In this document: positions 8,703 to 17,569 of the stretch, one piece after another
How positions within the stretch are numbered: the first letter of the stretch is position 1
How the letters are laid out: each line of letters starts with the position of its first letter
From: an uncultured Clostridia bacterium
Lineage (GTDB): Bacteria; Bacillota; Clostridia; TANB77; CAG-508
Direction of reading: 5' to 3'
DNA: 31,218 nucleotides
NCBI GenBank assembly: GCA_934149005.1
Contig: CAKPDN010000015.1
Span: forward strand, 1 to 31,218
The notes under the pieces: generated by a model
Database searches by the model: none
Told to the model about the DNA's origin: nothing
What the model saw: the letters and a program-made list of their open reading frames with translations, nothing else
Position numbers and translations under genes: made by a program

Positions 8703-10814
8703 TACTATTTCAAAATCAATTTGTCTTAGAATTTTATTAGCAGAAACAACTCTAATTTTTACTTTATCACCAATCTTATAAGTCTTATTAGTTCTTTCTC
8801 CTATTAATCTTTTTCTTTCTTCATCATAAATAAAATATTCATTACCTAAATTTTCAAATCTAATTAATCCTTCAACTGTATTTTCAAGTTCAACAAAAAT
8901 CCCAAATTGAGTAACTGATGATATAATCCCTTCATATTCTTCTCCAATTTTGCCTTCCATATATTCAGCCTTTTTCAAGTCTTCACTATCTCTTTCTACT
9001 TTTGTCGCAATTTTTTCTCTTTCTGATGATAATCCTGCTCTTACAGTTGCCTTCTCTTGATACTCCTCTATCCATTTATCATCTACAACATAATTTTCCT
9101 CCAAATATTTTGATATTATTCTGTGTATAAATAGATCCGGATATCTCCTTATTGGAGATGTAAAATGACAATAATATTTGCTTGCAATTCCAAAATGTCC
9201 CTTATTTTCTGATTCATATTTTGCAACTTTTAATGTTCTTAATATTAAAGTTGATACAACCTTTTCTTCTTCTTTTCCTTTTATTTCTTCTAATATTTTT
9301 GATACTTCCGTTGGATAAACCCTATCATTTGTAGTTCTTATTTTTAATCCAAAATTAAACAAAAATTTATTTAAATCTTTTACTTTATCTATATCTGGGT
9401 CTTCATGAACTCTATAAATAAATGGAGCTTCTAACCAATAAAACTTTTCCGCAATTGCTTCATTTGCACTCAACATGAATTGTTCAATTATTTCATTACT
9501 AAAACTTGTTTCATATTTTCCTACATTTATTGCCCATCCATCTTTATCTAATTCAATTTTGCTTTCTGGTATATCTAAATTTAAATAACCTTGATCTAAT
9601 CTTCTATTTTTTAAAATTGTGGCAAGTTCCGCCATTAATTCAAAATTTGAAATATATTTTTTATATCTTTTTAATACCTCTTTATCTGACTTATCTAATA
9701 TTTTTTGTACATCGTGATAATTCATTCTTTCTGTTACATTTATTATCCCTTTATACACTTCTGTACTAATTGTTCTTCCTTTTGAATCTATTTCCATTGA
9801 GCATGATAAAGTAAATCTATCCTTTCCCGCATTTAAACTACATATTCCATTTGATAATTCTTTTGGAAGCATTGGTATTACTCTTGAAAGCATATAAATA
9901 CTTGTTCCTCTTATTTGTGCCTCTTTATCTAGCAAACTTCCTTCTCTTACATAATAGCTAACATCTGCTATATGAACATCTAGCTTATAATTACCATTTG
10001 TTTTTTTAGTAACTCTTACAGCATCATCTAAATCTTTTGCATCTTCACCATCTATTGTAAAAATTACATCTTTCCTACAATCTATCCTATTTTGTATATC
10101 ATTTAAATCTATTCTATCTCCAAATTTTCTTGCTTCTTCCACAACTTGTTCTGGAAATGTTGATGGTAAATTATATTCTTTTATTAGTGATAACATGTCA
10201 ACTCCAGCTTGATTTGGAGATCCTAAAACTTCTATTATCTTTCCCTCTGCATTTTTCCCTTTTTCAGGATATTTGGTTATTTGAACTATAACTTTGTATC
10301 CATTTTTTGCTTTTCCAAAATTACTTTTTGATATAAATATATCTGTTCCTAATGTTCTGTCATCTGGTACTACAAATCCAAAATTATCATTTTTTTGAAA
10401 TATTCCTACAACAGTATCTCTTTCATGTTTGATAATTTTCTTAATTTTTCCTTCTGCATTTTTTATTTTATTTTTTTCTTCAATTATTTCTACTAAAACT
10501 TTATCTCCATTTAATGCTTTCAAGGAATTTTCCTTTGATATATAAATCTCATCTTCTTTATTTTCTATTTTTACAAATCCAAACCCTTTTGGATTTTTTC
10601 TATATATTCCTTCTACAAAATTTTCACCAATAAGCCTATATCTGTTTTTTCTATTTTTTACTATTTTATAATTCTCCTCTAGCTCTTTTAACGTTCGTTT
10701 AAATTCCTGGTATTCTTTTTTAGGTACTCCTAATATCATCGCTATCTCTTTTTCCTTCATAGGAGTATATTCTTTATCTTTCATGAATTCTAAAATTACA
10801 TCTTTTTTATTCAT
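8691..10814 (-). CDS. rnr: ribonuclease R
   Basis: A 707-residue RNase II-superfamily 3'-5' exoribonuclease that degrades structured RNA and takes part in mRNA, rRNA and tmRNA-linked decay. The order is: N-terminal winged-helix region, cold-shock/OB domains (SFVEGIYRKNPKGFGFVKI-like strands near residues 65-85), the RNB catalytic domain with DGEDAKDLDDAV (metal-binding acidic residues) and HFTSPIRRYPDL, and a C-terminal S1 domain (EEYEGIISSVTQFGIFVEL). The ATG at 10814 is preferred to an upstream TTG because GGAAGG sits at the right distance before it. It ends the secG-suhB-rnr run; secG next to rnr is common in Firmicutes. Confidence 0.95.
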   Translation of the reverse strand: MNKKDVILEFMKDKEYTPMKEKEIAMILGVPKKEYQEFKRTLKELEENYKIVKNRKNRYRLIGENFVEGIYRKNPKGFGFVKIENKEDEIYISKENSLKALNGDKVLVEIIEEKNKIKNAEGKIKKIIKHERDTVVGIFQKNDNFGFVVPDDRTLGTDIFISKSNFGKAKNGYKVIVQITKYPEKGKNAEGKIIEVLGSPNQAGVDMLSLIKEYNLPSTFPEQVVEEARKFGDRIDLNDIQNRIDCRKDVIFTIDGEDAKDLDDAVRVTKKTNGNYKLDVHIADVSYYVREGSLLDKEAQIRGTSIYMLSRVIPMLPKELSNGICSLNAGKDRFTLSCSMEIDSKGRTISTEVYKGIINVTERMNYHDVQKILDKSDKEVLKRYKKYISNFELMAELATILKNRRLDQGYLNLDIPESKIELDKDGWAINVGKYETSFSNEIIEQFMLSANEAIAEKFYWLEAPFIYRVHEDPDIDKVKDLNKFLFNFGLKIRTTNDRVYPTEVSKILEEIKGKEEEKVVSTLILRTLKVAKYESENKGHFGIASKYYCHFTSPIRRYPDLFIHRIISKYLEENYVVDDKWIEEYQEKATVRAGLSSEREKIATKVERDSEDLKKAEYMEGKIGEEYEGIISSVTQFGIFVELENTVEGLIRFENLGNEYFIYDEERKRLIGERTNKTYKIGDKVKIRVVSANKILRQIDFEIVERD

Positions 10815-10840
10815 TTTCTTTCCTTCCAAACAATTAGTTT

Positions 10841-11647
10841 TTATTCATATTCATTGTTATTATACAATACTTTTAGTAACTCCATTTTTAGCTTTTCTGA
10901 TTGATTACATGCTATTATTGAACTCTGTAAGAAATCATATCTAGTTCCATCAATTTTACAAATACTTCCTCCTGCTTCCTCTAATATTAACATTGCAGCT
11001 ACAATATCCCATGCTTTTAAATCGTATTCAAAATATGCATCACATTCACCAGATGCCACTCTACATATATCTAAGCATGCAGGTCCAATTCGTTTGATAT
11101 CCGCTGCTCCAGCATTTTTTACATCCAAAACTTTTTTTAAAATTTCTTCTGTTTTATTTATATCATATGGAAAACCAAACTGAATAACAGTACCAAAAAT
11201 TTTACTTCTATTGCTAGTATGCAATCTCTCTTGATTTTTGTATGCTCCTTTTCCTTTTATCGCATACCAAAAGTCATCTGTTATCGGATTGTAGATACAT
11301 CCGAGTAAAATTTCATTTTTTCTTACTAATCCTATTGAAATGGCAAATGGAAGTCCATGAATAAAATTTGTAGTTCCATCAATAGGATCAATAACCCATG
11401 TATATTTATTTTCTGACAATTTTCCTCCAGTTTCTTCTCCAAAAAAGGTTGAACCTGGTATAAAACTTTTTAGATTGTTCTTTAATTTCTTTTCCACCTC
11501 TAAATCATATTTTGTAACATAGTTGCCCTTTCCTTTTTCTGATACAACTTTTTCAATTTCTGTTAAAGAAGTAACATTTAATACTTGATTTGAAATTTTT
11601 TTTACTAATTCTTCTATATTCTTCACAATTATATTGCTATCCTTCAT
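10841..11647 (-). CDS. suhB: inositol monophosphatase family protein
   Basis: A 268-residue Mg-dependent phosphatase of the IMPase/SuhB family. The metal sites are visible: GEETGG (Glu), WVIDPIDGTTNFIHGLP (the DPxDGT motif) and the C-terminal WDIVAAMLILEEAGG. The likely substrate is inositol-1-phosphate or a related sugar phosphate; SuhB homologues can also bind the transcription machinery, which sequence alone does not show. ATG at 11647 follows AAGGAAA. The next gene, rnr, starts 26 bases after its stop codon. Confidence 0.9.
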   Translation of the reverse strand: MKDSNIIVKNIEELVKKISNQVLNVTSLTEIEKVVSEKGKGNYVTKYDLEVEKKLKNNLKSFIPGSTFFGEETGGKLSENKYTWVIDPIDGTTNFIHGLPFAISIGLVRKNEILLGCIYNPITDDFWYAIKGKGAYKNQERLHTSNRSKIFGTVIQFGFPYDINKTEEILKKVLDVKNAGAADIKRIGPACLDICRVASGECDAYFEYDLKAWDIVAAMLILEEAGGSICKIDGTRYDFLQSSIIACNQSEKLKMELLKVLYNNNEYE

Positions 11648-11717
11648 AATTTTCCTTTCTTACTTTATGTTTTTAAAAATAAAAAAGAGAAAATATTTTT
11701 ATTTCCCCTCATTCTAT

Positions 11718-11966
11718 TTATGCTAAATATAATATTCCTAATACTACTGTTAAAATTGCAAATACAATTGATGATATTATCATTGTTCTTTTTTGTTTTC
11801 CTTCTTTAGTTCTACCTTTATTTTTTTCGTAAAAATTATTTGTTGATGAACCTGTTATTGTTGATGACAAACCTGAATCATCTTTTGTTTGTATTAATGC
11901 TAATACTATTACCACCAATGCTATTATAACATATATAATTGTTAATATTGTTCTTATTATTTCCAT
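11718..11966 (-). CDS. secG: preprotein translocase subunit SecG
   Basis: An 82-residue protein with two membrane helices (about residues 5-25 and 62-81) flanking a polar loop with LIQTKDDSGLSSTITGSS, the standard SecG signature. SecG joins SecYE and assists the SecA-driven insertion cycle. GGGAGGA precedes the ATG. A promoter is predicted upstream, so secG probably heads the secG-suhB-rnr unit. Confidence 0.92.
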   Translation of the reverse strand: MEIIRTILTIIYVIIALVVIVLALIQTKDDSGLSSTITGSSTNNFYEKNKGRTKEGKQKRTMIISSIVFAILTVVLGILYLA

Positions 11967-12002
11967 CTATGATTCCTCCCTGTATCTTTTTATTACTTGA
12001 AT

Positions 12003-12031
12003 ATTTTAGCATACAATTTTTAAAATTGCAA
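12003..12031 (-). promoter_or_regulatory. sigma-A-type promoter for secG
   Basis: Minus strand TTGCAA (12031-12026), 17-base spacer, TAAAAT (12008-12003), about 35 bases before the secG start. Confidence 0.6.
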
Positions 12032-12077
12032 TAGTTTAAATTCTTTTAATTTCTTTTTGGGGATAATGCCTCTTTTC

Positions 12078-12761
12078 TCAAAAAAATAGTACTAATAAAA
12101 TTATAATCTTTACTAAAACATTTCCAAATAATTGAAAATTAGTACACTTTATTCCAATATCATTTAACTCATCATATTTTCTAACAATTCTATTTATTTC
12201 TTCATTATCAGAAACCTTTTGTTCCTCCATGTATTCTTTAGCCAAAAACTTTGCTTTAATCATAGCATCATTTTCTAAATATGACCTTACAACATAGAAA
12301 ACCAATCCTAATATTATTAATATTGATAAAAAGAACATTTTACAAGGCAATACTTTAAAAATTGCCAAAACACAAATCATAATAAAATAAATCAAATAAA
12401 TATTCGAAAATATAAAATTAAACCATAATAATTTTTTACTTTGTATTGAATGTATGCATTCATGTGCTATTGTTTGAATTCTTGTATAACTATTTTTTAA
12501 ATTTGCGATAAAAATTTTGTTACTCATTACTAAGTATAAAGTAGAATTTGAATTTTTATCTTCTTCTATCTTTACATTTTCATTCTTTAATCTTTTAAGA
12601 TAATATTTGCAAATTTCAATATTATCTGGATATTTTTGAATTAACTCATCTAATTCTTTGTTTTCTCCAATTTCCTTTATCTTTTTTATATTTACATCAA
12701 AAATATATTTCAATATAAAATACATTATTATTACTATTATTAATAAAACTATAAATTCCAT
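12078..12761 (-). CDS. membrane protein with an HExxH metallopeptidase motif
   Basis: A 227-residue protein with an N-terminal membrane helix (residues 1-19), a soluble stretch, the zinc-site motif HECIH in TIAHECIHSIQS, and then two or more hydrophobic segments (about residues 110-160) and a C-terminal one (210-227). HExxH in front of paired membrane helices resembles the Zn-dependent YugP-like or M48-like membrane proteases, but the third zinc ligand cannot be assigned with confidence. It lies between the ylbF-like gene and secG on the same strand. Function unknown beyond a likely membrane protease. Confidence 0.6.
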   Translation of the reverse strand: MEFIVLLIIVIIMYFILKYIFDVNIKKIKEIGENKELDELIQKYPDNIEICKYYLKRLKNENVKIEEDKNSNSTLYLVMSNKIFIANLKNSYTRIQTIAHECIHSIQSKKLLWFNFIFSNIYLIYFIMICVLAIFKVLPCKMFFLSILIILGLVFYVVRSYLENDAMIKAKFLAKEYMEEQKVSDNEEINRIVRKYDELNDIGIKCTNFQLFGNVLVKIIILLVLFF

Positions 12762-12814
12762 ATTTTACTCCTTATATTTTTACTAATAATGTATTATAAA
12801 CTTAATCCTACATT

Positions 12815-13150
12815 TTATTTAAGTACATCCATTACTGCATCACCAATTATTTTATTAACATCTGCTAAAACTATATTAAATTTTGTTTCTGCATCAAAAA
12901 ACTTTTTAGCATCATCATTTTCTATCAATTCGACATATAATTGTTGCATTATTTTGGTTTTCTCTTCATCATTTTTTCCTGTTTGCATTACTGTAATTTG
13001 TGCCTCATATCTAGCTTTTTCAAAATCCTCTATTTTTTTCTTCAAATCTGGCTTTAAACTTAATGTTTCTTTTGCCATTTTATAATTTATAAACTCTTCA
13101 GACTGTCTTAACTCTTGTCCTAATTTATTCGCTGTATCATATACATTCAT
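12815..13150 (-). CDS. YlbF/YmcA family protein
   Basis: A 111-residue, mainly helical protein beginning MNVYDTANKLGQELRQSEEF and followed by ETLSLKPDLKKKIEDFEKAR, which fits the YlbF/YmcA (Com_YlbF) family. In Bacillus subtilis these proteins form the Y-complex that directs RNase Y maturation and affects sporulation, competence and biofilm formation. The ATG at 13150 is chosen; an in-frame GTG at 13162 is also possible and would add four residues. Neither start has a strong ribosome binding site. Confidence 0.75.
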   Translation of the reverse strand: MNVYDTANKLGQELRQSEEFINYKMAKETLSLKPDLKKKIEDFEKARYEAQITVMQTGKNDEEKTKIMQQLYVELIENDDAKKFFDAETKFNIVLADVNKIIGDAVMDVLK

Positions 13151-13170
13151 ATCTATTCTCACTTTCTTTA

Positions 13171-13211
13171 AAAATGTCCCAACGGGGATTATCTCCCCGT
13201 TTGGACATTTT
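13171..13211 (-). terminator. terminator after the DUF3048 gene
   Basis: A long stem: ATGTCC, AACGGGGA on one side and TCCCCGTT, GGACAT on the other (13171-13188 with 13194-13211), followed on the minus strand by a T run. It begins inside the stop codon of the DUF3048 gene. Confidence 0.75.
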
Positions 13212-14295
13212 ATATATTATTTGTTGTATTTGTACTTTCTGTTACTTCAGGAGCTTCAATTTCAACTTTTGCATTTGTTGGGCAAATATTAATCCAAGTA
13301 TTTCCATCATTTACTTTAATTTCATTTCCTTCCAAATCTTCATATTTTGTCTGTAAGTTTCTAGCTTCTTTAATACACTTAATTTTTATAGCTTTACCAT
13401 TTGTTATGTAATATCCATTAAATGTTCCTATATTTTTTAGTCCTTGTCTACCTTTATTTTCACCATCTTCTAATGTGTAATTATCACAAAATGTTATTAT
13501 TATATTTTTAGTTGTAATTGCATTTCCTGTTTCCCAATCTGTTTGTGCTTTTTTCCTTGCATATCTTTTATATACTTGGTTTTGTTGATCGTATTCATAT
13601 TTTACTGTTTGAAGTGTTGAATGTGGTATTGTAACACTTATTGCTCCTTGTCCATTTTCTAATTTCACATCATCTGTAACATAATTTAATACGCTTTCTT
13701 TACTAGATGTAGTCTTATATCCTTTTGCATTTGCTACTTTTAATAATGCTTGTGTACTTGTTACCGCATTATGTGGAGATGCTTTATCTTTTACTCTCCA
13801 AAACGTTGATGAACTTTCTGTTATCCCATTTATATTATTTATATTTAATTTTGTTATATCACTTTGTGCTTGTGGACTCCATCCAAAGTGTGTATATATT
13901 GCATCATTTTCCATTGCATAGTCAATAAAATAATGTCTTGCACTTCTTACTGGTCCTATTTTATCAACATTTACTCCCTTAAATAGTGCCATTAAACGAG
14001 TTTCTCCACCTTCAACTATTGCCTCATATACTAAATATGCTTGATTTAACCCAGCTTGTGGCCACGCTCCACTATGGTTATCAATCATTACTGCTATTGG
14101 TCTATCTGTTCCTTTAAAAATTTGAACTTCTTTTTCTTCCACTTCTGTTGTTAAAATTTCTTCATTTTGATTTTCTGAAACTTCTTGAGTTTCATTTTTT
14201 TTACTTTTTGCTATTTTATATGCCATTATTCCTCCAGCAATTAATATTAATAATATTAACAATACAATTAATAGCTTTGTCCCTTTATTTTTCAT
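13210..14295 (-). CDS. DUF3048 (YerB-like) membrane-anchored protein
   Basis: A 361-residue protein with one N-terminal membrane segment (about residues 7-27), a low-complexity acidic linker rich in Glu, Asn and Gln, and a DUF3048 domain beginning RPIAVMIDNHSGAWPQAGL, with EGGETRLMALF and GPVRSARHYFIDYA, all typical of the YerB family. In B. subtilis YerB is a lipoprotein of unclear function; this one has no lipobox cysteine. The ATG at 14295 is chosen because GGGAG lies just upstream; an upstream in-frame start at 14337 is less likely. It is the last gene of the pdaA-yqfCD-ybeY run. Confidence 0.85.
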   Translation of the reverse strand: MKNKGTKLLIVLLILLILIAGGIMAYKIAKSKKNETQEVSENQNEEILTTEVEEKEVQIFKGTDRPIAVMIDNHSGAWPQAGLNQAYLVYEAIVEGGETRLMALFKGVNVDKIGPVRSARHYFIDYAMENDAIYTHFGWSPQAQSDITKLNINNINGITESSSTFWRVKDKASPHNAVTSTQALLKVANAKGYKTTSSKESVLNYVTDDVKLENGQGAISVTIPHSTLQTVKYEYDQQNQVYKRYARKKAQTDWETGNAITTKNIIITFCDNYTLEDGENKGRQGLKNIGTFNGYYITNGKAIKIKCIKEARNLQTKYEDLEGNEIKVNDGNTWINICPTNAKVEIEAPEVTESTNTTNNI

Positions 14296-14354
14296 GATGA
14301 ATACTCCCTTCACACAATATATTTTATTAAAAAACAATTATATATAATATTTTT

Positions 14355-14828
14355 TTAATCTCTAGTAATTTTTAAAGCACTCAGAATTTTTTCTTCTTTA
14401 GGTCTCATTATTTTTTTATCTTCTTCTTCTATATGGTCATACCCCATTAAATGATAAAATCCATGTACTATCATATAACTTAATTCTCTTTCAAAACTAT
14501 GTTCATATTCTTTTGCCTGTTCTTTTACTTTCTCAATTGAAATTATTATATCTCCTAGAACATCTTCATATAAAAAATCCTGATTTTTTATTTTTTCATC
14601 TAATTCACTTTTTTCAAACATTGGAAATGATAATACATCTGTTGCTTTATCTATTTTTCTGTATTTTTTATTGATTTTTTTAATTTCTTCTGGTGTTGTT
14701 AAAGTAAATGTTATTAATAATTTTGAATCTAATAATCCTTCCTCTTCAAAACATCTATTTATTACCTTTTCAATTATTTCTTTATAAACTTCATTTTCAT
14801 CTATATTTAAATATGTTATTTCATACAT
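14355..14828 (-). CDS. ybeY: endoribonuclease YbeY, rRNA maturation factor
   Basis: A 157-residue single-domain metalloprotein. The zinc-binding motif HGFYHLMGYDH near residues 130-140 is diagnostic of YbeY, which takes part in 16S rRNA 3'-end maturation and ribosome quality control. The TDVLSFPMFE segment is also typical. Its ATG overlaps the stop codon of the upstream gene by one base (TAATG), and its ribosome binding site GGGTGG lies in that gene, so translation is likely coupled. Confidence 0.94.
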   Translation of the reverse strand: MYEITYLNIDENEVYKEIIEKVINRCFEEEGLLDSKLLITFTLTTPEEIKKINKKYRKIDKATDVLSFPMFEKSELDEKIKNQDFLYEDVLGDIIISIEKVKEQAKEYEHSFERELSYMIVHGFYHLMGYDHIEEEDKKIMRPKEEKILSALKITRD

Positions 14829-16048
14829 TATGCAACCACCCTATTTTCTTTCTTTATTGTTCCAATATATTTTCCTTCTGATTTATATTGATTTTTCAAT
14901 TCTCTTATTGCCCCATAATCTATTAATTTTCTTTTATAATAAGTTATTAGTTTAGAATAATCTACTTTATCATTTTTTATTTTCTTAATATCATCTTTAA
15001 TAAACAATACTTCTTTTTGTTTCATATATTCTACAAAATCAATATCCTTTAATTTACATATTTGTTTATACTTGTCCCAATATTTTTTATAATTTTCTCT
15101 TTCTTGCATGTTGTCCCAATATACCTTTGTTGACAATAAACGTATATTATAATCTTCTATTAAATTAATTAACATTGAATAAGCTTTTTCTCTTTTTGCT
15201 GCCATTTTTGTATCTTGTACTAAAACTCTTGCATCTTTTAATAATTTTTCATAACATTGTTGTGCTACTACTAATGGTATACTATGTGTGAACAATTTTC
15301 TGCTTAATGCTAAAAGTAGCATATTTTTCTCAATATTATCTTTTGTATCTAATTTTCCAACTGTATAACTTTGGAATTTTTCGTAATCATCTTCTATATC
15401 CTTAAAATCTTCTTTTTTTCCCATATTCATTTTTAATGTTAAAATATTTTGAATATAATCTTCTAATGTATAGAAAATTTTTATATATATCCATTCTTTT
15501 GATGAATCATATATATTAGTTGTATCTGCAATCTTTATTGAATAGTTTTTTAAAATCCCTTTATATAAAGTATCCATTTTATCTACATAGAACTTATTGT
15601 ATTTTTCTTGAACTTTATCTTTTGTAGAAATATCTACAGTTTCTTTATCTAATTCTAATAAATATTTTTGTTTTCTATATTTATAATCCATATATTCTTT
15701 TTCTTTTAAGCTTGTTACTTCATAATATCTTGATAAAGCATCTTTTTCAAATTCTGTTGCTGTATTATTTTTTACTTTTTTATAAATTGAATCCATCACA
15801 TATTTATCTAATGTTTCTAAATATAATGTATATGCTTCCTCATATTTTTTTTCTAATTCTTCTGTATTATTATTTTCTGCATCTTTTTTTAAGTTTTCAT
15901 ATACTTTTAATAAACTATTTCTTTTTATAGTAATTAACATTCCATTAATTCCTATTTTAGTTGGTATTAACATTTTTGTTAGTGTCTTTGTTATTTTATT
16001 AAAAAATGTAGTATTTGCTCCTGTTATTTTTAAACTTTTTTCTTCCAT
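14828..16048 (-). CDS. unknown charged, helix-rich protein between yqfD and ybeY
   Basis: A 406-residue protein very rich in Lys, Glu and Tyr, with no signal peptide or clear membrane helix. Long stretches such as NTEELEKKYEEAYTLYLET look like helical or coiled-coil structure. I recognise no domain. In many Firmicutes phoH sits between yqfD and ybeY; no P-loop is present here, so this is not PhoH. A GGGAGAG site precedes the ATG, and it is coupled to ybeY by overlapping start and stop codons. Its position suggests expression with the sporulation genes, but the role is unknown. Confidence 0.6.
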   Translation of the reverse strand: MEEKSLKITGANTTFFNKITKTLTKMLIPTKIGINGMLITIKRNSLLKVYENLKKDAENNNTEELEKKYEEAYTLYLETLDKYVMDSIYKKVKNNTATEFEKDALSRYYEVTSLKEKEYMDYKYRKQKYLLELDKETVDISTKDKVQEKYNKFYVDKMDTLYKGILKNYSIKIADTTNIYDSSKEWIYIKIFYTLEDYIQNILTLKMNMGKKEDFKDIEDDYEKFQSYTVGKLDTKDNIEKNMLLLALSRKLFTHSIPLVVAQQCYEKLLKDARVLVQDTKMAAKREKAYSMLINLIEDYNIRLLSTKVYWDNMQERENYKKYWDKYKQICKLKDIDFVEYMKQKEVLFIKDDIKKIKNDKVDYSKLITYYKRKLIDYGAIRELKNQYKSEGKYIGTIKKENRVVA

Positions 16049-16066
16049 ACTTATCTCTCCCTTGTA

Positions 16067-17251
16067 TTAAAAAACTATTTTTTCATTAGTCCCTATATTT
16101 TCTAGTACCTCGTATGTTATATAAACTGCAATTCCATCATCTTTTTCATATGTATTAATAATTTTATTTACAATTTTTTCTTTATCTTCTATTTCATCCT
16201 CCAATTCTTTTTGAAGTTGCTCTATCCCTAGCTGTTTTGCCTCTTCTATTGTATATTTTTTGGGTTCTTCTTTTATTTCTTTATTAGTCGTTTTTATTAC
16301 GGAAATCGGTAAATAAAAATTTGAAAATACTTTAAATTTATTTTCTGTGTCTATTGTATCATAAATTTCAAATTTTGAAAGCTTTTTTGATAAATTTATT
16401 TCAAAATTATTTATTTTTATTTTATATTTATTTTCAACATTTCCTGTTTCTTTTCTTTCCGTAATATCATATGGAATAATTTTATTTTTAGTATACCACA
16501 CTTTTGCTTCAATTTTACCCTTTGCATGAACATATCTTATTCCTGTATATTTTCCTTCCATCCATCCATTTATTAATGTTGTTCCAATATTAACTGTGTC
16601 TCCTACCTTTACTGCCATAGTACCATTTTGTGCATTTATTTTTGTAATAATTCCCTGCTTATCTGATACAATATTGCAATAATCATTTTCATCTACTATA
16701 TCTGGTTTTGATGTTGCTTTAACAATTTTAACAATTACATTTGTTCCCTTTTGTTCTATCCCCATCCATGCTATATCATTTCTTTTTAATCTTATTTTAT
16801 TTATTATTTCTTTACTATTTATTTGCGATTTTAATTTTCCTATTGTTAATCCTGAATTTGTTATATCTTGATATATATTTTCTAACTGTTCATTATTCTC
16901 TATTGTTAATTCTATATTCCATACAAAATTTGATGATATTGCTAATAAAATAATAATTACTATTAAAAATATAAAAAATATTTTTCTTTTCTTATATTTA
17001 TTAAGAAAAAATGGCATTCCTTTTTTCTTTAATATTTTCAATTTACATTTTGTTTGCTTTGCTATTTTAACTGCTTTTTTTAGATCTTTTATTCCTATGT
17101 TTAATTCTAATTTTACATCTTTATTTCTTTTTAAATTCCATATTGCTATTTTGTTATTTCTACATATATTTATAAATCTTTCTATGTAATATCCCTCTAT
17201 TGATATCCTTATGTACCCAATAATATAATTAAATAATATTTTAATTAACAT
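16067..17251 (-). CDS. yqfD: sporulation protein YqfD
   Basis: A 394-residue protein of the YqfD family required for sporulation (stage IV in Bacillus and Clostridium). A cytoplasmic N-terminal part is followed by a membrane helix (about residues 88-105, FFIFLIVIIILLAISSNFVW) and an extracellular region with NDIAWMGIEQKGTNVIVKIVKA and the VGDTVNIGTTLINGWMEG segment typical of the family. The ATG at 17251 follows AAGGGG and is preferred to an upstream TTG. It lies 15 bases after the stop of yqfC. Confidence 0.92.
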   Translation of the reverse strand: MLIKILFNYIIGYIRISIEGYYIERFINICRNNKIAIWNLKRNKDVKLELNIGIKDLKKAVKIAKQTKCKLKILKKKGMPFFLNKYKKRKIFFIFLIVIIILLAISSNFVWNIELTIENNEQLENIYQDITNSGLTIGKLKSQINSKEIINKIRLKRNDIAWMGIEQKGTNVIVKIVKATSKPDIVDENDYCNIVSDKQGIITKINAQNGTMAVKVGDTVNIGTTLINGWMEGKYTGIRYVHAKGKIEAKVWYTKNKIIPYDITERKETGNVENKYKIKINNFEINLSKKLSKFEIYDTIDTENKFKVFSNFYLPISVIKTTNKEIKEEPKKYTIEEAKQLGIEQLQKELEDEIEDKEKIVNKIINTYEKDDGIAVYITYEVLENIGTNEKIVF

Positions 17252-17266
17252 TTTTGTCCCCTTCAA

Positions 17267-17551
17267 TTACTCAAAGTTTCTTTCAATATCCAAACTTTCA
17301 ATTTTTCCATTTACTTTTATATCATCATTTGTCATATTTTGCAGTTTTAATTCATATCCATTAATATTTATAATACCTAACGATGTATTTATTCTAATAT
17401 AATAATCTTCATATTCTAAAATTCCTTTAAAATTTTCTATTATCATTTCATTAAAACCTGTTATTATTATTTTAGGTATATCTGAACAAATTTCTTGTGG
17501 CATTTCTAAAATTTTATCTATCCTAGAAATACCATTTTTCTTCTTTTTCAT
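17267..17551 (-). CDS. yqfC: sporulation protein YqfC (YabP/YqfC family)
   Basis: A 94-residue protein of the YabP/YqfC family. The pattern PKIIITGFNEMIIENFKGILEY followed by INTSLGIININGYELKLQNM matches the compact beta-rich fold of YqfC, which works with YqfD during engulfment and forespore development. A GGGAGGAG site precedes the ATG. It is the middle gene of pdaA-yqfC-yqfD. Confidence 0.88.
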   Translation of the reverse strand: MKKKKNGISRIDKILEMPQEICSDIPKIIITGFNEMIIENFKGILEYEDYYIRINTSLGIININGYELKLQNMTNDDIKVNGKIESLDIERNFE

Positions 17552-17569
17552 AGCGTTCTCCTCCCGTAT

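Noticed and set aside
10815..10829. TTG at 10829 as start of rnr
   Set aside because: The TTG overlaps the GGAAGG ribosome binding site of the ATG at 10814.
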